Source: Actinomadura montaniterrae | GTDB lineage: Bacteria; Actinomycetota; Actinomycetes; Streptosporangiales; Streptosporangiaceae | Assembly (NCBI RefSeq): GCF_008923365.1 | Contig: NZ_WBMR01000003.1 | Location: forward strand, 90,278 to 154,277 | Reading direction: 5' to 3' | DNA: 64,000 nt | Shown: one piece after another, positions 18,314-27,971 of the stretch | How the letters are laid out: each line of letters begins with the position of its first letter | Position numbering within the stretch: position 1 is the first letter of the stretch | Notes under the pieces: generated by a model | Database searches by the model: none | What the model was told of the DNA's origin: nothing | What the model saw: the letters and a program-made list of their open reading frames with translations, nothing else | Translations under genes and position numbers: made by a program

Positions 18314-18775
18314 CTATTGCCGAATTCCGCCCGTTTGAGATCGAGGGGCGGCGGCGCTCGGGCTGCTGCGCGGCCCCGCGCCAGACCGCCCGGCGCGTGC
18401 GGCGTGGGCGCCGGTCATCGGGCGGCCGCACCGGGCCGCGCACCGCGCCACGTCCGCCGGCCCGCCCCGACCGCTCACCGCAGGGGCACGCCGCCGCCCT
18501 GACGAGTCGACGCCGGAACCTCTAGGCTCAGATAACGAGTAGCAGAGCGTGACCGTGGTCGAACGCCATTTAAATCCGCATGGGAGGTTGCCGGAAGATC
18601 GGTTGCGGGTGCGCTACTGGGGAGCCCGTGGTTCCCCAGACCCTCCTGGAGCCGAAGGGCACTCCCGCGCGAATCTGTCTGTCACGGGGCTGAGCACCGT
18701 TCGCGCGGGAGCACCCTCCGGACAGTTCCGTTTCGACTGTTGAGGCTCGCGCGTCGATCCGTGACAGGGCCGCGC
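18314..18775. other. Gene-free stretch with two hairpins
   Basis: No gene is supported. Two inverted repeats are visible: CTGGGGA/TCCCCAG at 18617-18639 and CTCCCGCGCGAA (18662-18673) with its exact complement TTCGCGCGGGAG (18700-18711). Neither is followed by a T run. They could be terminators or recombination-site remnants beside the IS elements. Confidence 0.35.
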
Positions 18776-19933
18776 CTACCTACCGTCTTCCTCGGCTGCG
18801 GTCATGAGGACCGCTCGCAGGACAAGGCCAGCCAGCCAAAGACCGCCAGACGGGCCTGGGTGATGGTGGACCAGCCGCCGGCGGGCAGGATCTCGCGTTT
18901 GAGGCTGGCGAAGAACGCCTCGGCCAGGGCGTTGTCGGCGCTGGAACCGACCGTGCCCATCGACTGGCGTATCCCGGCCGCCGCGCGCGCCGGCGAACGC
19001 GGCTGATGCGTACTGCCCGCCGTGATCGGAGTTGGAGATCACGCCCGGGACCTCGCCGCCGCGGGTCCGCAGCGCCGCGTTCAAAGCATCGACGACCAGT
19101 TCGGCGCGCATGTGCTCGGCCATCGAATAGCCCACCACCCGGCGGGTGCCGATGTCGATCACAGTGGCCCGGAACATCCACCGACCGGCGACCGGAAGAT
19201 AGGTCACATCCCCGCACCAGCGCTCATCGGCCCGGCCGATGCTGAAGTCGCGGCGCAGCAGGTCCGGCACCGCCGCTGCAGCCGGAGCGGGCACCGTAGT
19301 GCGGTAGCGGCGTCGTTGGTGACGGCCGACGATGCCGTGTTCGCGCATCACCCGCTCCACCCGTTTGCGGTTGACCATCGTGCCCGCCTCCCGCAGTTCG
19401 GCATGCACCCGCGGCGCCCCGTAGACGCCGCCCCAAGCGGCAAGCACGCCGCGGATCCGTCCGGCCAGCCGCGCATCGCCGGCGACCCGCGCAGCCCGCG
19501 CCAGAGCCGAGCCGCGCCAGCGGTCATAGCCCGAACGTGACAGGCCCAGCACCCGGCACAGCCGCTGGACGCCGAACGCGCCGCGATGATCCACGGGCGA
19601 AGCCGAAGCGGCTCACCAGCTCGTCTCTTTGGCGAAATAGGCAGCCGCCTTGCGCAGGATCTCCCGTTCCAGCTTCAGCTCAGCGACCTCCTTGCGCAGC
19701 CGCGCCTGCTCGGCGTCCTTGGCCGTCTCGACGGCCGCGCCGGGCCGCTCGGCCTCCTCGGCCTTGCGCACCCAGGTCCGCAGCGTCTCGTGATCGACGC
19801 CCAACTCCTTGGCCACCTGCGCGATCGGCCGGCCCGACGACCGGGCCAACGCCACCGCGTCAGCCCGAAACTCCGCCGGATACCTGTAGGTCCCCAACCA
19901 CGACTCCCTTCCCCTGGACCACTCATGATCCAC
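18776..19933 (-). mobile_element. IS3-family insertion sequence (orfA + frameshifted orfB)
   Basis: OrfA (19933-19613, 106 aa) has the HTH YPAEFRADAVALARSSGRPI, AQVAKELGVDHETLRTWVRK and a leucine-zipper-like tail. OrfB begins near 19594: FGVQRLCRVLGLSRSGYDRW, YGAPRVHAELREAGTMVNRK, RWCGDVTYLPVAGRWMF (first Asp) and VISNSDHGGQYASAAFAGA (second Asp). A one-base lesion near 18985 moves the Glu block (RLVEAFFASLKREI) into another frame. OrfA and OrfB are in different frames, as usual for IS3 elements that make an OrfAB fusion by -1 frameshifting; the OrfB lesion is separate and likely disabling. Confidence 0.85.
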
Positions 19934-20325
19934 GTCTGAAGGTGTCCACGATCAAGGGGAAGACTTGTCTGCTGGTCGGGATCGAGCATGTGCCGTCCTG
20001 CGGGGGCGCGTCCATTGCGCAGGATCAGGCCTGCCGTGCCGTTCGGCGTCAGCAGTGTCGCGTGGCGGCGCATGGCGGGCCACGCTAGCACTCTGGCCTC
20101 GTCCCGGCCGCGAACATCTCCTGCAGCCTCTCCAGGTACCGCTCGCGCTGTCCCCGCCACTTCCGCGACGTCTGCCCGCGCCGCGACACCAGCAAACAGC
20201 AGGTTCCTGGCCCGCCCACTCCCGGGAACGCGGGCGGCGCCTCGATCGGCCGGACCGGCCGCTCGGGCAGCTTGTGAACGGTCCGTGTGGACCGATGCGT
20301 CGGCGGTGTCGCCGCAGTGTCGCCT
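19934..20325. other. Region without a supported gene
   Basis: Short minus-strand stretches have protein-like composition (GGPGTCCLLVSRRGQTSRKW then RERYLERLQEMFAAGTRPEC ending at 20085; MRRHATLLTPNGTAGLILRN near 20070-20010) but are in different frames and match no family known to me. They may be the end of a gene cut by the IS3 insertion. Confidence 0.3.
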
Positions 20326-21357
20326 TCACGCTTGAGGGCTGCCGTGTTTTCCGGCGGGCCTGTGCAGGCTCTCCTCCGGCGGAGACGGTGGCGTGAGCAG
20401 TGCACGGTCGATGGAGGCCGCAGCGATCGCTGTGGTGGTGACACGGGCCGAGTGGCCGAGGTGCCGGGAATCCACGATCGTTTCGACGGCGAGATGACGG
20501 TCGAAACCGAACAGGAACGCGTCAGACCCGACCTTGCTCAGGCTCGCGCGCACATGGGCGATGTTCACTGGGGAACCACCGTGCGGCGTCCGCTCGGTGA
20601 AGACCACGAGGGTGCGCCCCACCAGGTCACTGAAACCGGCCGCCTGCAGCCAGGTGAGGGCGCGGCTCGCGCTGGCCGCCCCCAGCGCCGTGGCGGGAGT
20701 GACGAACACCTGGGCGTGAGCGCTCGCGAGGATGGCGCGGTGGAGGTCCGACCGCAGGCCCCCGCCGCAGTCGATGACAGTGACGCCGAAGAACCGGCTG
20801 AGCGGCAGTCCCGCGGAACCGTAGACGACGGCGGCGTCGCCGTCCGATCCCCGCCTCCAGCCCGGCGAACCGGTTAGCGTCCACAGCCGCTCGCCCAGCC
20901 GCGCCAAATAGGGCTCAAGCTCCTCGAACGGCGCCGTTCCGAGGCCCGCCCGCGCCAGGTCCCTGAGGGACCGGCCGCCGGAGACACCCAGCCTGAACGG
21001 CAGCGATCCGAACTCCGGATCGAGATCCAGGGCGAGCACGCGGTCCTGCCGGTAGCGGGCGAACGCCACCGCGAGGAGAGCGGCGATGGTGCTCTTGCCG
21101 GCTCCGCCGTGGATCCCGGTTACCGCGATCCGCAGCCCCGCGATGACCGGTTGCTGGACGTAGCTCACGTGCTCGGCAAGCCGTTGCGCGTCCCCGACCG
21201 CCAGGAACGGCTTGGCAACCCCCCGTCCGAGCCGCCGCAGCAGTGATTCGCCGTGCACGTTCTTCAGAGCGAGACCATCCGGCGCCATCAGCCGAGGAGA
21301 CGACGAAATCGGTGCGAGTTCGACTGTCCGCTCCGATTCGGCCCAGTTGTGATCCAA
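20326..21357 (-). CDS. MinD/ParA-like P-loop ATPase
   Basis: Protein of 343 residues beginning at TTG 21357, with AAGGGG eight bases upstream. The deviant Walker A motif GIHGGAGKSTIAALLAVAFA (about residues 80-99) with its signature Lys identifies the MinD/ParA/Mrp class. Switch and Walker B regions follow: VLALDLDPEFGSLPFRLG and VTVIDCGGGLRSDLHRAIL. Members of this subgroup often accompany actinobacterial type VII or conjugal secretion loci and may localise the machinery at the membrane; that is inference, since no secretion genes are intact nearby. A small ORF with a good ribosome-binding site lies just upstream on the same strand. Confidence 0.8.
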   Translation of the reverse strand: MDHNWAESERTVELAPISSSPRLMAPDGLALKNVHGESLLRRLGRGVAKPFLAVGDAQRLAEHVSYVQQPVIAGLRIAVTGIHGGAGKSTIAALLAVAFARYRQDRVLALDLDPEFGSLPFRLGVSGGRSLRDLARAGLGTAPFEELEPYLARLGERLWTLTGSPGWRRGSDGDAAVVYGSAGLPLSRFFGVTVIDCGGGLRSDLHRAILASAHAQVFVTPATALGAASASRALTWLQAAGFSDLVGRTLVVFTERTPHGGSPVNIAHVRASLSKVGSDAFLFGFDRHLAVETIVDSRHLGHSARVTTTAIAAASIDRALLTPPSPPEESLHRPAGKHGSPQA

Positions 21358-21425
21358 TCTCCGTTCCCCTTCAGAAAGTGCCGAGCAGGCGTTCGAACGT
21401 GCCGGAGGTCCCGACCACTACCGGG

Positions 21426-21683
21426 CTACCGCCACCAGGGGAACAACCTCACCAGGGTGTACACGGCGGCGGTTCGCGGCGCGTCCAGGCCGAGCGGGGA
21501 GGTGAGTCCGAGCAGCGTGGACAGCACGGCGGTCGCGGTCCAGCGGGCCGCGACCGGGCTCCATCGGACGACCTGCCAGTGCGGCCCCACCACCTTCGGC
21601 GCCTCATGCACGACGGGGGCGGGCAGTATCACGTCGACTCGGTGCCTCTCCCCGACCAGGGTTCCCTTGCTCCACGTGCCCAT
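21426..21683 (-). CDS. Small hypothetical protein upstream of MinD-like gene
   Basis: An 85-residue protein with a good ribosome-binding site (GGAGAGG five bases before ATG 21683). The N-terminal half is beta-like (MGTWSKGTLVGERHRVDVIL), and a moderately hydrophobic segment TATAVLSTLLGLTSPLGL could insert in a membrane. It ends 68 bases before the MinD-like start and probably shares its transcript. Family unknown. Confidence 0.5.
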   Translation of the reverse strand: MGTWSKGTLVGERHRVDVILPAPVVHEAPKVVGPHWQVVRWSPVAARWTATAVLSTLLGLTSPLGLDAPRTAAVYTLVRLFPWWR

Positions 21684-21699
21684 GATGCCTCTCCGTACA

Positions 21700-22480
21700 G
21701 GTCACCGAGGCACAGAGCGACCGGGTGACGCGTTCGAGGTAGCCCGTCCGCAGCAGCCAGCGGAGCGTCGGCAGCGCGGGCGGCGGTTGAAACAGTCCGG
21801 CATCGACCGTGAACCGCACGCCGCCGCCCATGCTCCGGCCAGCGGCGCCGACACCGACGCCCCTCACGGCGAGCGGTTTGACGACGCGACAACCATGTAG
21901 ACGGAGGGCTGATGGGTCTGGGAGGGCAATCCGCGTGGCCCGACCGCCATCCCGAACGGAAACAGCACCGACCGGCCCTTCTGCCCGAACGCGTCGACCA
22001 GCGTCTCCTTCGGCAGCGCGTAGACCACGGAGGCGCCGCCGCCTTGTGTGACCTTGCTTCGCACGTCCGCCGCCTGTGCAGCGCCCCGGCGATCGCGTCC
22101 TGGCTCGGCCTCCTTGATAATCCTCAGGCGACGGCGGAACTCGATCCGCCGCTTGGCGAACGCCCGGGGTGAGGCGAGCCGCCGGTGAGAGCACGGAGAG
22201 GGCAGTGCGGGGCGGCCTGGTCACCTTTTGTGGCCGATCACCGTGAGCAACCGTTCCAAGCGACTCGATGTCTCCCGTCACGGCGGATTGCGGCAGTATC
22301 CAAAAGACCGGACGGTCCTATCCGCACGCGGGAAGCACTCACACCTCCTTCCGGGTCCGTGGGAAACGCCGCTAGGTGGGTCCAGGGTGGTTGCCTTCTT
22401 CCCAACGGAGCGACCATCCGACACCGCCGGGATGCTCCGGTGTACGCCCTCGGCGGGCCCGACCTCCCGCATGCGAGTGG
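21700..22480 (-). other. Decayed coding sequence, family not identified
   Basis: Several minus-strand stretches in different frames look like real protein: FAKRRIEFRRRLRIIKEAEP and VTQGGGASVVYALPKETLVD near 22160-21950, then RFTVDAGLFQPPPALPTLRW near 21820-21760. Their order suggests one or two genes of the MinD-gene operon broken by frameshifts. I cannot name the family. Confidence 0.35.
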
Positions 22481-22719
22481 TCAAGGTTGCGCAGGTCGGC
22501 CTCGATGCCGGCGCGGGCAGACGGCCCCTTGACGTCGAGCAGCATCGTGGGCTCGAACGGAGCGACGAGGACGAGGTGGGCCATTGTTGACAGGTCCGGC
22601 ACCTTCAACCCAGCGGTGGACCACCAGTTGCTTGTTCACGCGTTTCAGTGCCGCCTCGTCGCCGCCCAGGGCTCGCCCTGCGTGTCCATTTCGGTGGCGG
22701 CGCGCTCGGTGATGGCGGG

Positions 22720-22890
22720 CCTCCTCCTTGAAGACTGCCTCGCACAACTCCCGCTTGCCGCGGAAGTGGTAGAGCGACCTCTCGGTCATACCCGCCCCTT
22801 CGCAGACCGCGTCGAGACTCGCCGGCGCGTACCCGTCGCGGGGAACGGCACGCGAGCTGCGGAGAGGCGATCGAAAGACGGCTCGGCACG
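22720..22890 (-). pseudogene. TetR-type HTH fragment
   Basis: On the minus strand DGYAPASLDAVCEGAGMTER, SLYHFRGKRELCEAVFKEEA is a textbook TetR helix-turn-helix (compare GYxxTSxxxIAxxAGVSKGTLYHHFxxKxEL). No continuous ligand-binding domain follows, and the upstream reading is Arg/Pro-rich noise, so only the DNA-binding part remains. Confidence 0.6.
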
Positions 22891-23251
22891 GCCTTCGCCC
22901 CCCGAGCGCCCGGCTCAGCGGAGATGAACCGCCGGATGGCTCGCGCTGGCTGCGGCGCGTCCTGTCCACCAAGCAGGGCCGGTCGCTTAACAGCGGCGGA
23001 TCGGGGCCTTCGGCCCGCTGACGGGCGAGGACGTGGCCGGTGGTCTCGGCGCGCTGCGCGACGACGCAATCCGCTGACCGCCACATCTCGTGGTTGACAC
23101 TTCGTCCTGCTCCGCGACTGTCATGGATGGCGGTCGGCGGACCGGGTCAGGGGCCCATCGCCGGTCACCTCACGGCCCCGACCCTGCGTTGCCCCCGTTA
23201 CGCAGGGCGGAGCCGGGAAACCTGCTTCGGTCGAGCACTGGAGGAACGACA

Positions 23252-23584
23252 ATGAGGCTACGTGCGACGGCAGGCATCGTCGCTGCCACGGGTGTCCTTT
23301 TCTCTGCCCCGACGGCCGCATTGGCCGCTGACGGCTCGGAGCCTGGATTCTCCAAGGTTGCCGGCGCCTGCGCGGAACTTACGGATCAGGGCGCCGGCTG
23401 GGCGGTGCTGCGCAACGACTGCCCGTGGAAAATCAAGGGGTCTGTCGTCCTTAGCAGCGGAGACACGCCCGCGTGCGCGCAGATCGCGCCGCAGGGCACC
23501 AACATCGTCACTTGGGAGGGGGACGAGGCTGCCGAGTACGCGATCGACTGCCCGGCCCCGGCGGCCGCTCGGCCGGCACGCTGA
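23252..23584 (+). CDS. Small secreted protein, unknown function
   Basis: A 110-residue protein with ribosome-binding site GGAGGAACG before ATG 23252. Signal peptide MRLRATAGIVAATGVLFSAP then TAALAADGS, cleavage likely after ALA. The mature part has four Cys (GACAELT, NDCPWKI, PACAQIA and IDCPAPA), consistent with two disulfides. It resembles the general size and pattern of actinomycete secreted hypotheticals. The next gene lies 88 bases downstream and encodes a membrane-anchored protein. Confidence 0.7.
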   Translation: MRLRATAGIVAATGVLFSAPTAALAADGSEPGFSKVAGACAELTDQGAGWAVLRNDCPWKIKGSVVLSSGDTPACAQIAPQGTNIVTWEGDEAAEYAIDCPAPAAARPAR

Positions 23585-23672
23585 GGACCGGCCGGGATGG
23601 GGCAGGGCGGCCGGCGGCGAACCACGGTCCCGCCGCTCTGCCGAGGAATTGAGAGACCATGGTGAACTCCGT

Positions 23673-24455
23673 ATGACGCCGCATCAGCCCCCTTACGGCG
23701 GGCAGCCCGTCCCGGTGCCGCAGCAGGGAGCCTACGGCTCCCCACCGTACGGACCCCCTAACAGCTGGCAACCCGCCCCCGCGCTGGGCGGTGGCCCGCC
23801 GAACCCGCCACTGCCGCCGAACAGGCGCAGGAGCGGCGCCGTTCTCGGCATCATCGGCGGCGGTGTCTGCGTAGTCCTCATAATCGTGACCCTCATCGTG
23901 CTGATCACGCTGAGGTCCGAAAGCGGGTTCCCGGACGCCAAGTCCGCCCTGACCCTGCCCGAGACGCTGGTCGACGGCCGCTTCCAGCTCGCCCAGGACC
24001 TCTCCGACTCGGAGGGGCAGAGGATCGAGGACGAGGCGGGCGCCGGATACGTCAAAATCACCGACACGGTGGTCGGCAAGTACGACCTGGGCGGCGACGA
24101 GTCCAGGGGGGCGCTGCTGCTGTCCGGCATGTACGGCCGCTTCAGCAACACTGTCATGCCGCGCGAGAACATGCTCAAGGGGGCCGGAGAGGGCGAGGGG
24201 ATGACCGTGGCGGTCGGACCGAAGGTCTTCATGCAGAGCGGCTCGCCGACTGTCAGCTGCGAAGTCCTGAAGCAGGATAAGTCGGGTACGACTCTGACTT
24301 ACCCTGTGTGCGCCTGGGCTGACGAGAACACGGCCGCCGCGGTCGCTTCCATCACCAGCGAGACGGCCTCCCAGGATCCTTCCAATATGGATCTGCGGTT
24401 CTACGCAAAACTCACACTCCAGGTCCGCTCCGAGGCAGTGCAGCCAATCGGATGA
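23673..24455 (+). CDS. Membrane-anchored protein with Pro-rich N-terminus
   Basis: A 260-residue protein. ATG 23673 begins MTPHQPPYGGQPVPVPQQGA, a Pro/Gly/Gln-rich cytoplasmic region of about 50 residues, followed by one transmembrane helix (GAVLGIIGGGVCVVLIIVTL) and an outside domain of about 180 residues with two Cys (VSCEVL and PVCAWADE). The outer block TVAVGPKVFMQSGSPTVSCE is a pattern seen in Streptosporangiales membrane proteins of unknown role. The ribosome-binding site is weak. An upstream ATG at 23659 closes after four codons and was rejected. Confidence 0.7.
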   Translation: MTPHQPPYGGQPVPVPQQGAYGSPPYGPPNSWQPAPALGGGPPNPPLPPNRRRSGAVLGIIGGGVCVVLIIVTLIVLITLRSESGFPDAKSALTLPETLVDGRFQLAQDLSDSEGQRIEDEAGAGYVKITDTVVGKYDLGGDESRGALLLSGMYGRFSNTVMPRENMLKGAGEGEGMTVAVGPKVFMQSGSPTVSCEVLKQDKSGTTLTYPVCAWADENTAAAVASITSETASQDPSNMDLRFYAKLTLQVRSEAVQPIG

Positions 24456-24558
24456 TCGCGCACACCGGTCTACGACAGGGCGCAATGAGGCGAGGTGCAG
24501 GCGGGACGCCGCAACGCCACTGCTGGCCGGACCAAACGGCCTGCGCACAGTAGACGGC

Positions 24559-25888
24559 ATGAGACGAGCACGACGTGTCATGGTGATCGGCGACATCGAG
24601 ATCGCCCGGCTCACCTGTACCTCACTCACCCGGCAGGGCAGCACGGTCGCGCACCTTTTCCAGCCGACCGAGAACCAACTGCGCGAGGCCCTGGCCTGGG
24701 AACCGCATGCGGTCGCCGTTCTCGTCCGCGGTGACGTCGCCGCCCTCCGGTACGCGCTGCTGGTCGAGCATCTGCGTCCCCGCATCCACCTGGTGGTCAT
24801 GCTTTTCGACCGGACGGTCGCCGACCAGCTTCTGAAGACCGTTCCCAACTGCCAGGTGACCTCACCGGCCGACGTCTCCGTGCCCGCGATCATCGGAGCG
24901 TGCCTCGGCAAGCCTGTTCTCGCCGTCGACGTCCACAGTTCTCCGGCCAGGGTCCTCATCGAGGACGCCGAGAGGATCACCATGGACCGCTGGCGCCCCG
25001 ATCCCCGCTCGCGAAGACTGATGCGTGCGCTTTCCCGCCAGTTCCGCTCCCACGACCTGACCAGCGGGATTCTGCTCACCGGGCTCACGGGCCTGACCAT
25101 TACTCTGCTATTGGAGTGGTTGCTGGCGGTCGTCGTCCTGCATCAGCCGGTGACCGTCGCCTTCTATTCCGCCACCCGTGTCGTCGCCACGGTCGGCCCC
25201 GGAGAGGCCCAGCCCGCACCGAACTGGTACCTGGTCCTGTCCGGTATCGGAATGCTGCTGACCATCGGTTACTCCGCCCTTTTCACCGCCAGCATCGTCA
25301 ATCGGCTCCTGTTTCGACCGCAGTATCGACATCATCGGCGCGAGGACGCTGCCGACCCGCGACCATGTCATCGTCGTAGGGCTGGGACAGATCGGGCTTC
25401 GTCTTTGCATGGCACTGCGACACCTGCACATACCCGTCCTGGCGGTGGAACGCGATCCCTGGGCCACCAATCTGCGGCTCGCCAAGGCGGCTGGGATCCC
25501 CGTGCTGATTGCGCATGCCGAAGACCGTGCCGTGCTTGGCCGACTCTCCTTGCACCGCGCCCGGGCCTTCGCCGCCATGGGCGCCGACGACCTGGACAAC
25601 GTCGAAGCCGCCATCGCGGCGCTCGCGCTGGAGCCGGACCTGCGCGTGGTGCTGCGAGCCGGAGACAACACCGTGATCAGCGAGACCAGGTCACTGTTCC
25701 CGATCGGCGACGTCTGCGACATCTCAGCCATGACGGCGGCGGCGGTCGCCGCCGCAATGCAGGGGGAATCTGCGCATTTCGTCTACCCTCACCGCGGAAA
25801 ATTGAGAACCCACCCTGATGCCGACTGCGTTGCGGCGGCCCGCGATCTCGTTCGCAGATGCGATTGCTCTGACCCAATCCACCGGTGA
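24559..25888 (+). pseudogene. Two-helix K+ channel-like protein with NAD-binding (RCK/TrkA-N) domains, one frameshift
   Basis: ATG 24559. Residues 1-145 look like a Rossmann domain (RRVMVIGDIEIARLTCTSLT). Two membrane helices follow (ITLLLEWLLAVVVLHQPVTV and WYLVLSGIGMLLTIGYSALF), with a pore-loop-like segment between them, SATRVVATVGPGE, in which TVGPG stands where K+ channels have TVGYG. A one-base shift near 25320 is needed to enter the C-terminal RCK domain: DHVIVVGLGQIGLRLCMALR, then VLAVERDPWATNLRLAKAAG. With the shift repaired the protein is about 442 residues and ends at 25888. The arrangement suggests a ligand-gated cation channel. The frameshift could be a sequence error. Confidence 0.7.
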
Positions 25889-25923
25889 GGGCGCGCTTCA
25901 GTGGAAGGCGCCCTCACCGGTGG
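25879..25923. terminator. Bidirectional hairpin terminator between convergent genes
   Basis: Perfect 16-bp stem: CCACCGGTGAGGGCGC (25879-25894) and GCGCCCTCACCGGTGG (25908-25923) with a 13-base loop. The left arm contains the TGA of the channel gene, and the right arm ends one base before the stop of the convergent glycoside hydrolase, so a single hairpin can serve both. Confidence 0.75.
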
Positions 25924-27369
25924 TCATCGGTCACCGCCTTCCTCTCCGACCAGGAGGGGGGTCGAAGAGATCGGCATGCGCATCACTCCGCGCTGGAGGC
26001 GGATGGGGACGTTTTCACCGAGGGCGTTGATGCCGTAAGGGCGTCCCCTGAAGGGCCACGGGCAGGTGATGTGCGCTGTCTCGTTGACGCGGCTCCAGCC
26101 GACGAAGGTCGAGCTCCGTCCGCGCCGCTGGATTTCGTACAGGTAGGTGCCCGGCCGACCAGGGTTGTGGTGAAGGACGGTGTGGGCGTCGGCGAGGTGG
26201 GCTGCCATGAGCGCGTAGGTGTCGGCTTGGGGCCGCCGGCGGCCGATGTGACCGCCTTCGTAGTCCATGAGCGCGAACGCGTCGAACATCAGGGACCGGA
26301 TGTTGAGGCGGCTGCCGGTGTCGCGGGCCTCGGGCGCCAGCTGGAAGCACGCTACCCGTTCGACGCCGGAGGCCAAGAGCAGCATCGTGCGGATCACGAT
26401 CTCCTCCTGGAGATGGCGGTCGCGTTCCGCGGCGAGGTCGGCTGGGCAGTCGGCCATGAACATCTGCAGGGTGGGCGGCAGCTGGTCCCGGCAGTCGTAG
26501 AGGTCGACCATGGCGGGGGTGGTCCGGTCAAAGTCCAGTCCTCCGTCGGCCAGCCGGGATTGGCCGAGAAAGACGCGGCGGTGCTCGGTGAGCACATCGG
26601 TCAGGTACGGAAGGTTCTCAGGGAAGCCGGGGGGCATGGGGCCGTTGTGCTCGCCGACGACGATGGCCTTGCCGGCACCGTGGGCGGCCAGGAGCGCCCT
26701 GCTCGCCTGAATGAGAGCGGGGATCGCATACGGGTCGCCATAGGGGTGGAGGTCGAAGAGGTCGAAGTGGTCGCGGCCCTCGCCGATGATGCGGTCGAGG
26801 TCTTCCGCCCATCGCTGGTTCCCGCTGGCTTCTTCGGCGAACATGGCGGCGGGGACGGCGCCGCCGAGCACGACGAGCGAGCCGGGGGCAGACTCCCTGA
26901 CGGCGTCCGAGAAGACGATGAGCTGGGAGAGGTACTCGTCGACCTTGCCCTCCCACAGCAACGGCACGCACGGCTCGTTCTCACACTGCCAGTACCTGAT
27001 CGCGCCGCCGCAGCGCCGGACCAGTTCGGTGACAAAACGGCGATAGTCGTCGATGTCGGTAGCCGGTGAGGACGGTAGGAAACGTGTCGCGTGCTGTGTC
27101 GCCCATGGGGAGCTGGAGCAGACGGTAACCCATGCTTCGTCGCCGTCCTCGAGCTGGTCGAGGAACGCGTCGACGACGTCCCAGGTGAAACGACCAGGCT
27201 CCGGTTCGATCTGCGACCAGAACAGATTGATGCGCGCCAGGCCGACGCCCAGCGAGCGTACGGCGGGCATGAAGCACTCAGGGTCGTCGAGCAGGCCGTA
27301 GCTGATCCCCCGGCAGATCCCGATCCGTGGGCCCGACAGCGAGGTGGCCGGCGGCGGTGGCGAGGTCAT
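25924..27369 (-). CDS. Glycoside hydrolase, clan A type (GH39/GH5-like)
   Basis: A 481-residue protein without a signal peptide, so probably cytoplasmic. The (beta/alpha)8 catalytic features of clan GH-A are visible: RINLFWSQIEPEPGRFTWDV near residue 45, acid/base Glu in YWQCENEPCVP near 125, and the likely nucleophile Glu in AIVVGEHNGPMPPG near 235; HPYGDPYAIP lies between them. The C-terminal 120 residues form a beta-rich domain (TYLYEIQRRGRSSTFVGWSR). The substrate cannot be predicted. Its ATG overlaps the stop of the upstream membrane-protein gene (ATGA), making it the last gene of a three-gene operon facing a TetR regulator. Confidence 0.8.
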   Translation of the reverse strand: MTSPPPPATSLSGPRIGICRGISYGLLDDPECFMPAVRSLGVGLARINLFWSQIEPEPGRFTWDVVDAFLDQLEDGDEAWVTVCSSSPWATQHATRFLPSSPATDIDDYRRFVTELVRRCGGAIRYWQCENEPCVPLLWEGKVDEYLSQLIVFSDAVRESAPGSLVVLGGAVPAAMFAEEASGNQRWAEDLDRIIGEGRDHFDLFDLHPYGDPYAIPALIQASRALLAAHGAGKAIVVGEHNGPMPPGFPENLPYLTDVLTEHRRVFLGQSRLADGGLDFDRTTPAMVDLYDCRDQLPPTLQMFMADCPADLAAERDRHLQEEIVIRTMLLLASGVERVACFQLAPEARDTGSRLNIRSLMFDAFALMDYEGGHIGRRRPQADTYALMAAHLADAHTVLHHNPGRPGTYLYEIQRRGRSSTFVGWSRVNETAHITCPWPFRGRPYGINALGENVPIRLQRGVMRMPISSTPLLVGEEGGDR

Positions 27370-27971
27370 CGCATGGCCTTCTGAATCTTGCCGCGGTGTC
27401 CCAGCACGACGGCCAAGCCGATGCCGAGGATGGCCAGGCCGACCAGCCTGGACACCGCCAGCACCTGGGCGGTGGACAGCACCACTGCGAGCAGGGTGAG
27501 GACGAGGGCGTGGACGAGGAACGTCGCCCCCATGATCGTCGTCAGTACGATGGAGGCCTGCCGTCGCTGCGCGTCCACCTGTGGTTGCCGCGGTTGCGGC
27601 TTACGCCGGGCGAGCAGTTGCGCGGCGACGAGGAGCAGTGGTCTGCGCACCGCAGCCGAGCCGAGGAACAGCAGCCCGACCGGCCCGGTCACGACGGCTT
27701 CCTGCATCTTAAGGACGAACGCGTTGCCGCCCGACAGCAGTACCACGATCAGTGCGATACCGAAGGTGACGGCCGCGATGACGCCGATGGCGTCCACTCG
27801 CCGCCGCCAGGAGAACACCGCGAGTGTGCAGACGACGGGGATGGCCATCGCAATCGCCAGGGCGCCGGCGTCACCGGACAGGTGCGGGCGCAGGAGCAGG
27901 TAGGCCAGCAGCGGGACGACGCCGTTGAGCGCCAGGCTGGGCAAAAGGGTCCGGACGCGTGCGCGGTTCAC
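27366..27971 (-). CDS. VC0807-like polytopic membrane protein
   Basis: A 201-residue protein starting at GTG 27971, which overlaps the previous stop (GTGA). It has about six hydrophobic segments, for example VVPLLAYLLLRPHLSGDAG, ALAIAMAIPVVCTLAVFSW, AIGVIAAVTFGIALIVVLL, VTGPVGLLFLGSAAVRRPL and VLAVSRLVGLAILGIGLAVV. The layout GDAGALAIAMAIPVVCTL resembles the VC0807/intracellular-septation-like family, whose role is unclear. It is coupled by overlaps to the 51-aa gene upstream and the glycoside hydrolase downstream. Confidence 0.75.
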   Translation of the reverse strand: MNRARVRTLLPSLALNGVVPLLAYLLLRPHLSGDAGALAIAMAIPVVCTLAVFSWRRRVDAIGVIAAVTFGIALIVVLLSGGNAFVLKMQEAVVTGPVGLLFLGSAAVRRPLLLVAAQLLARRKPQPRQPQVDAQRRQASIVLTTIMGATFLVHALVLTLLAVVLSTAQVLAVSRLVGLAILGIGLAVVLGHRGKIQKAMR

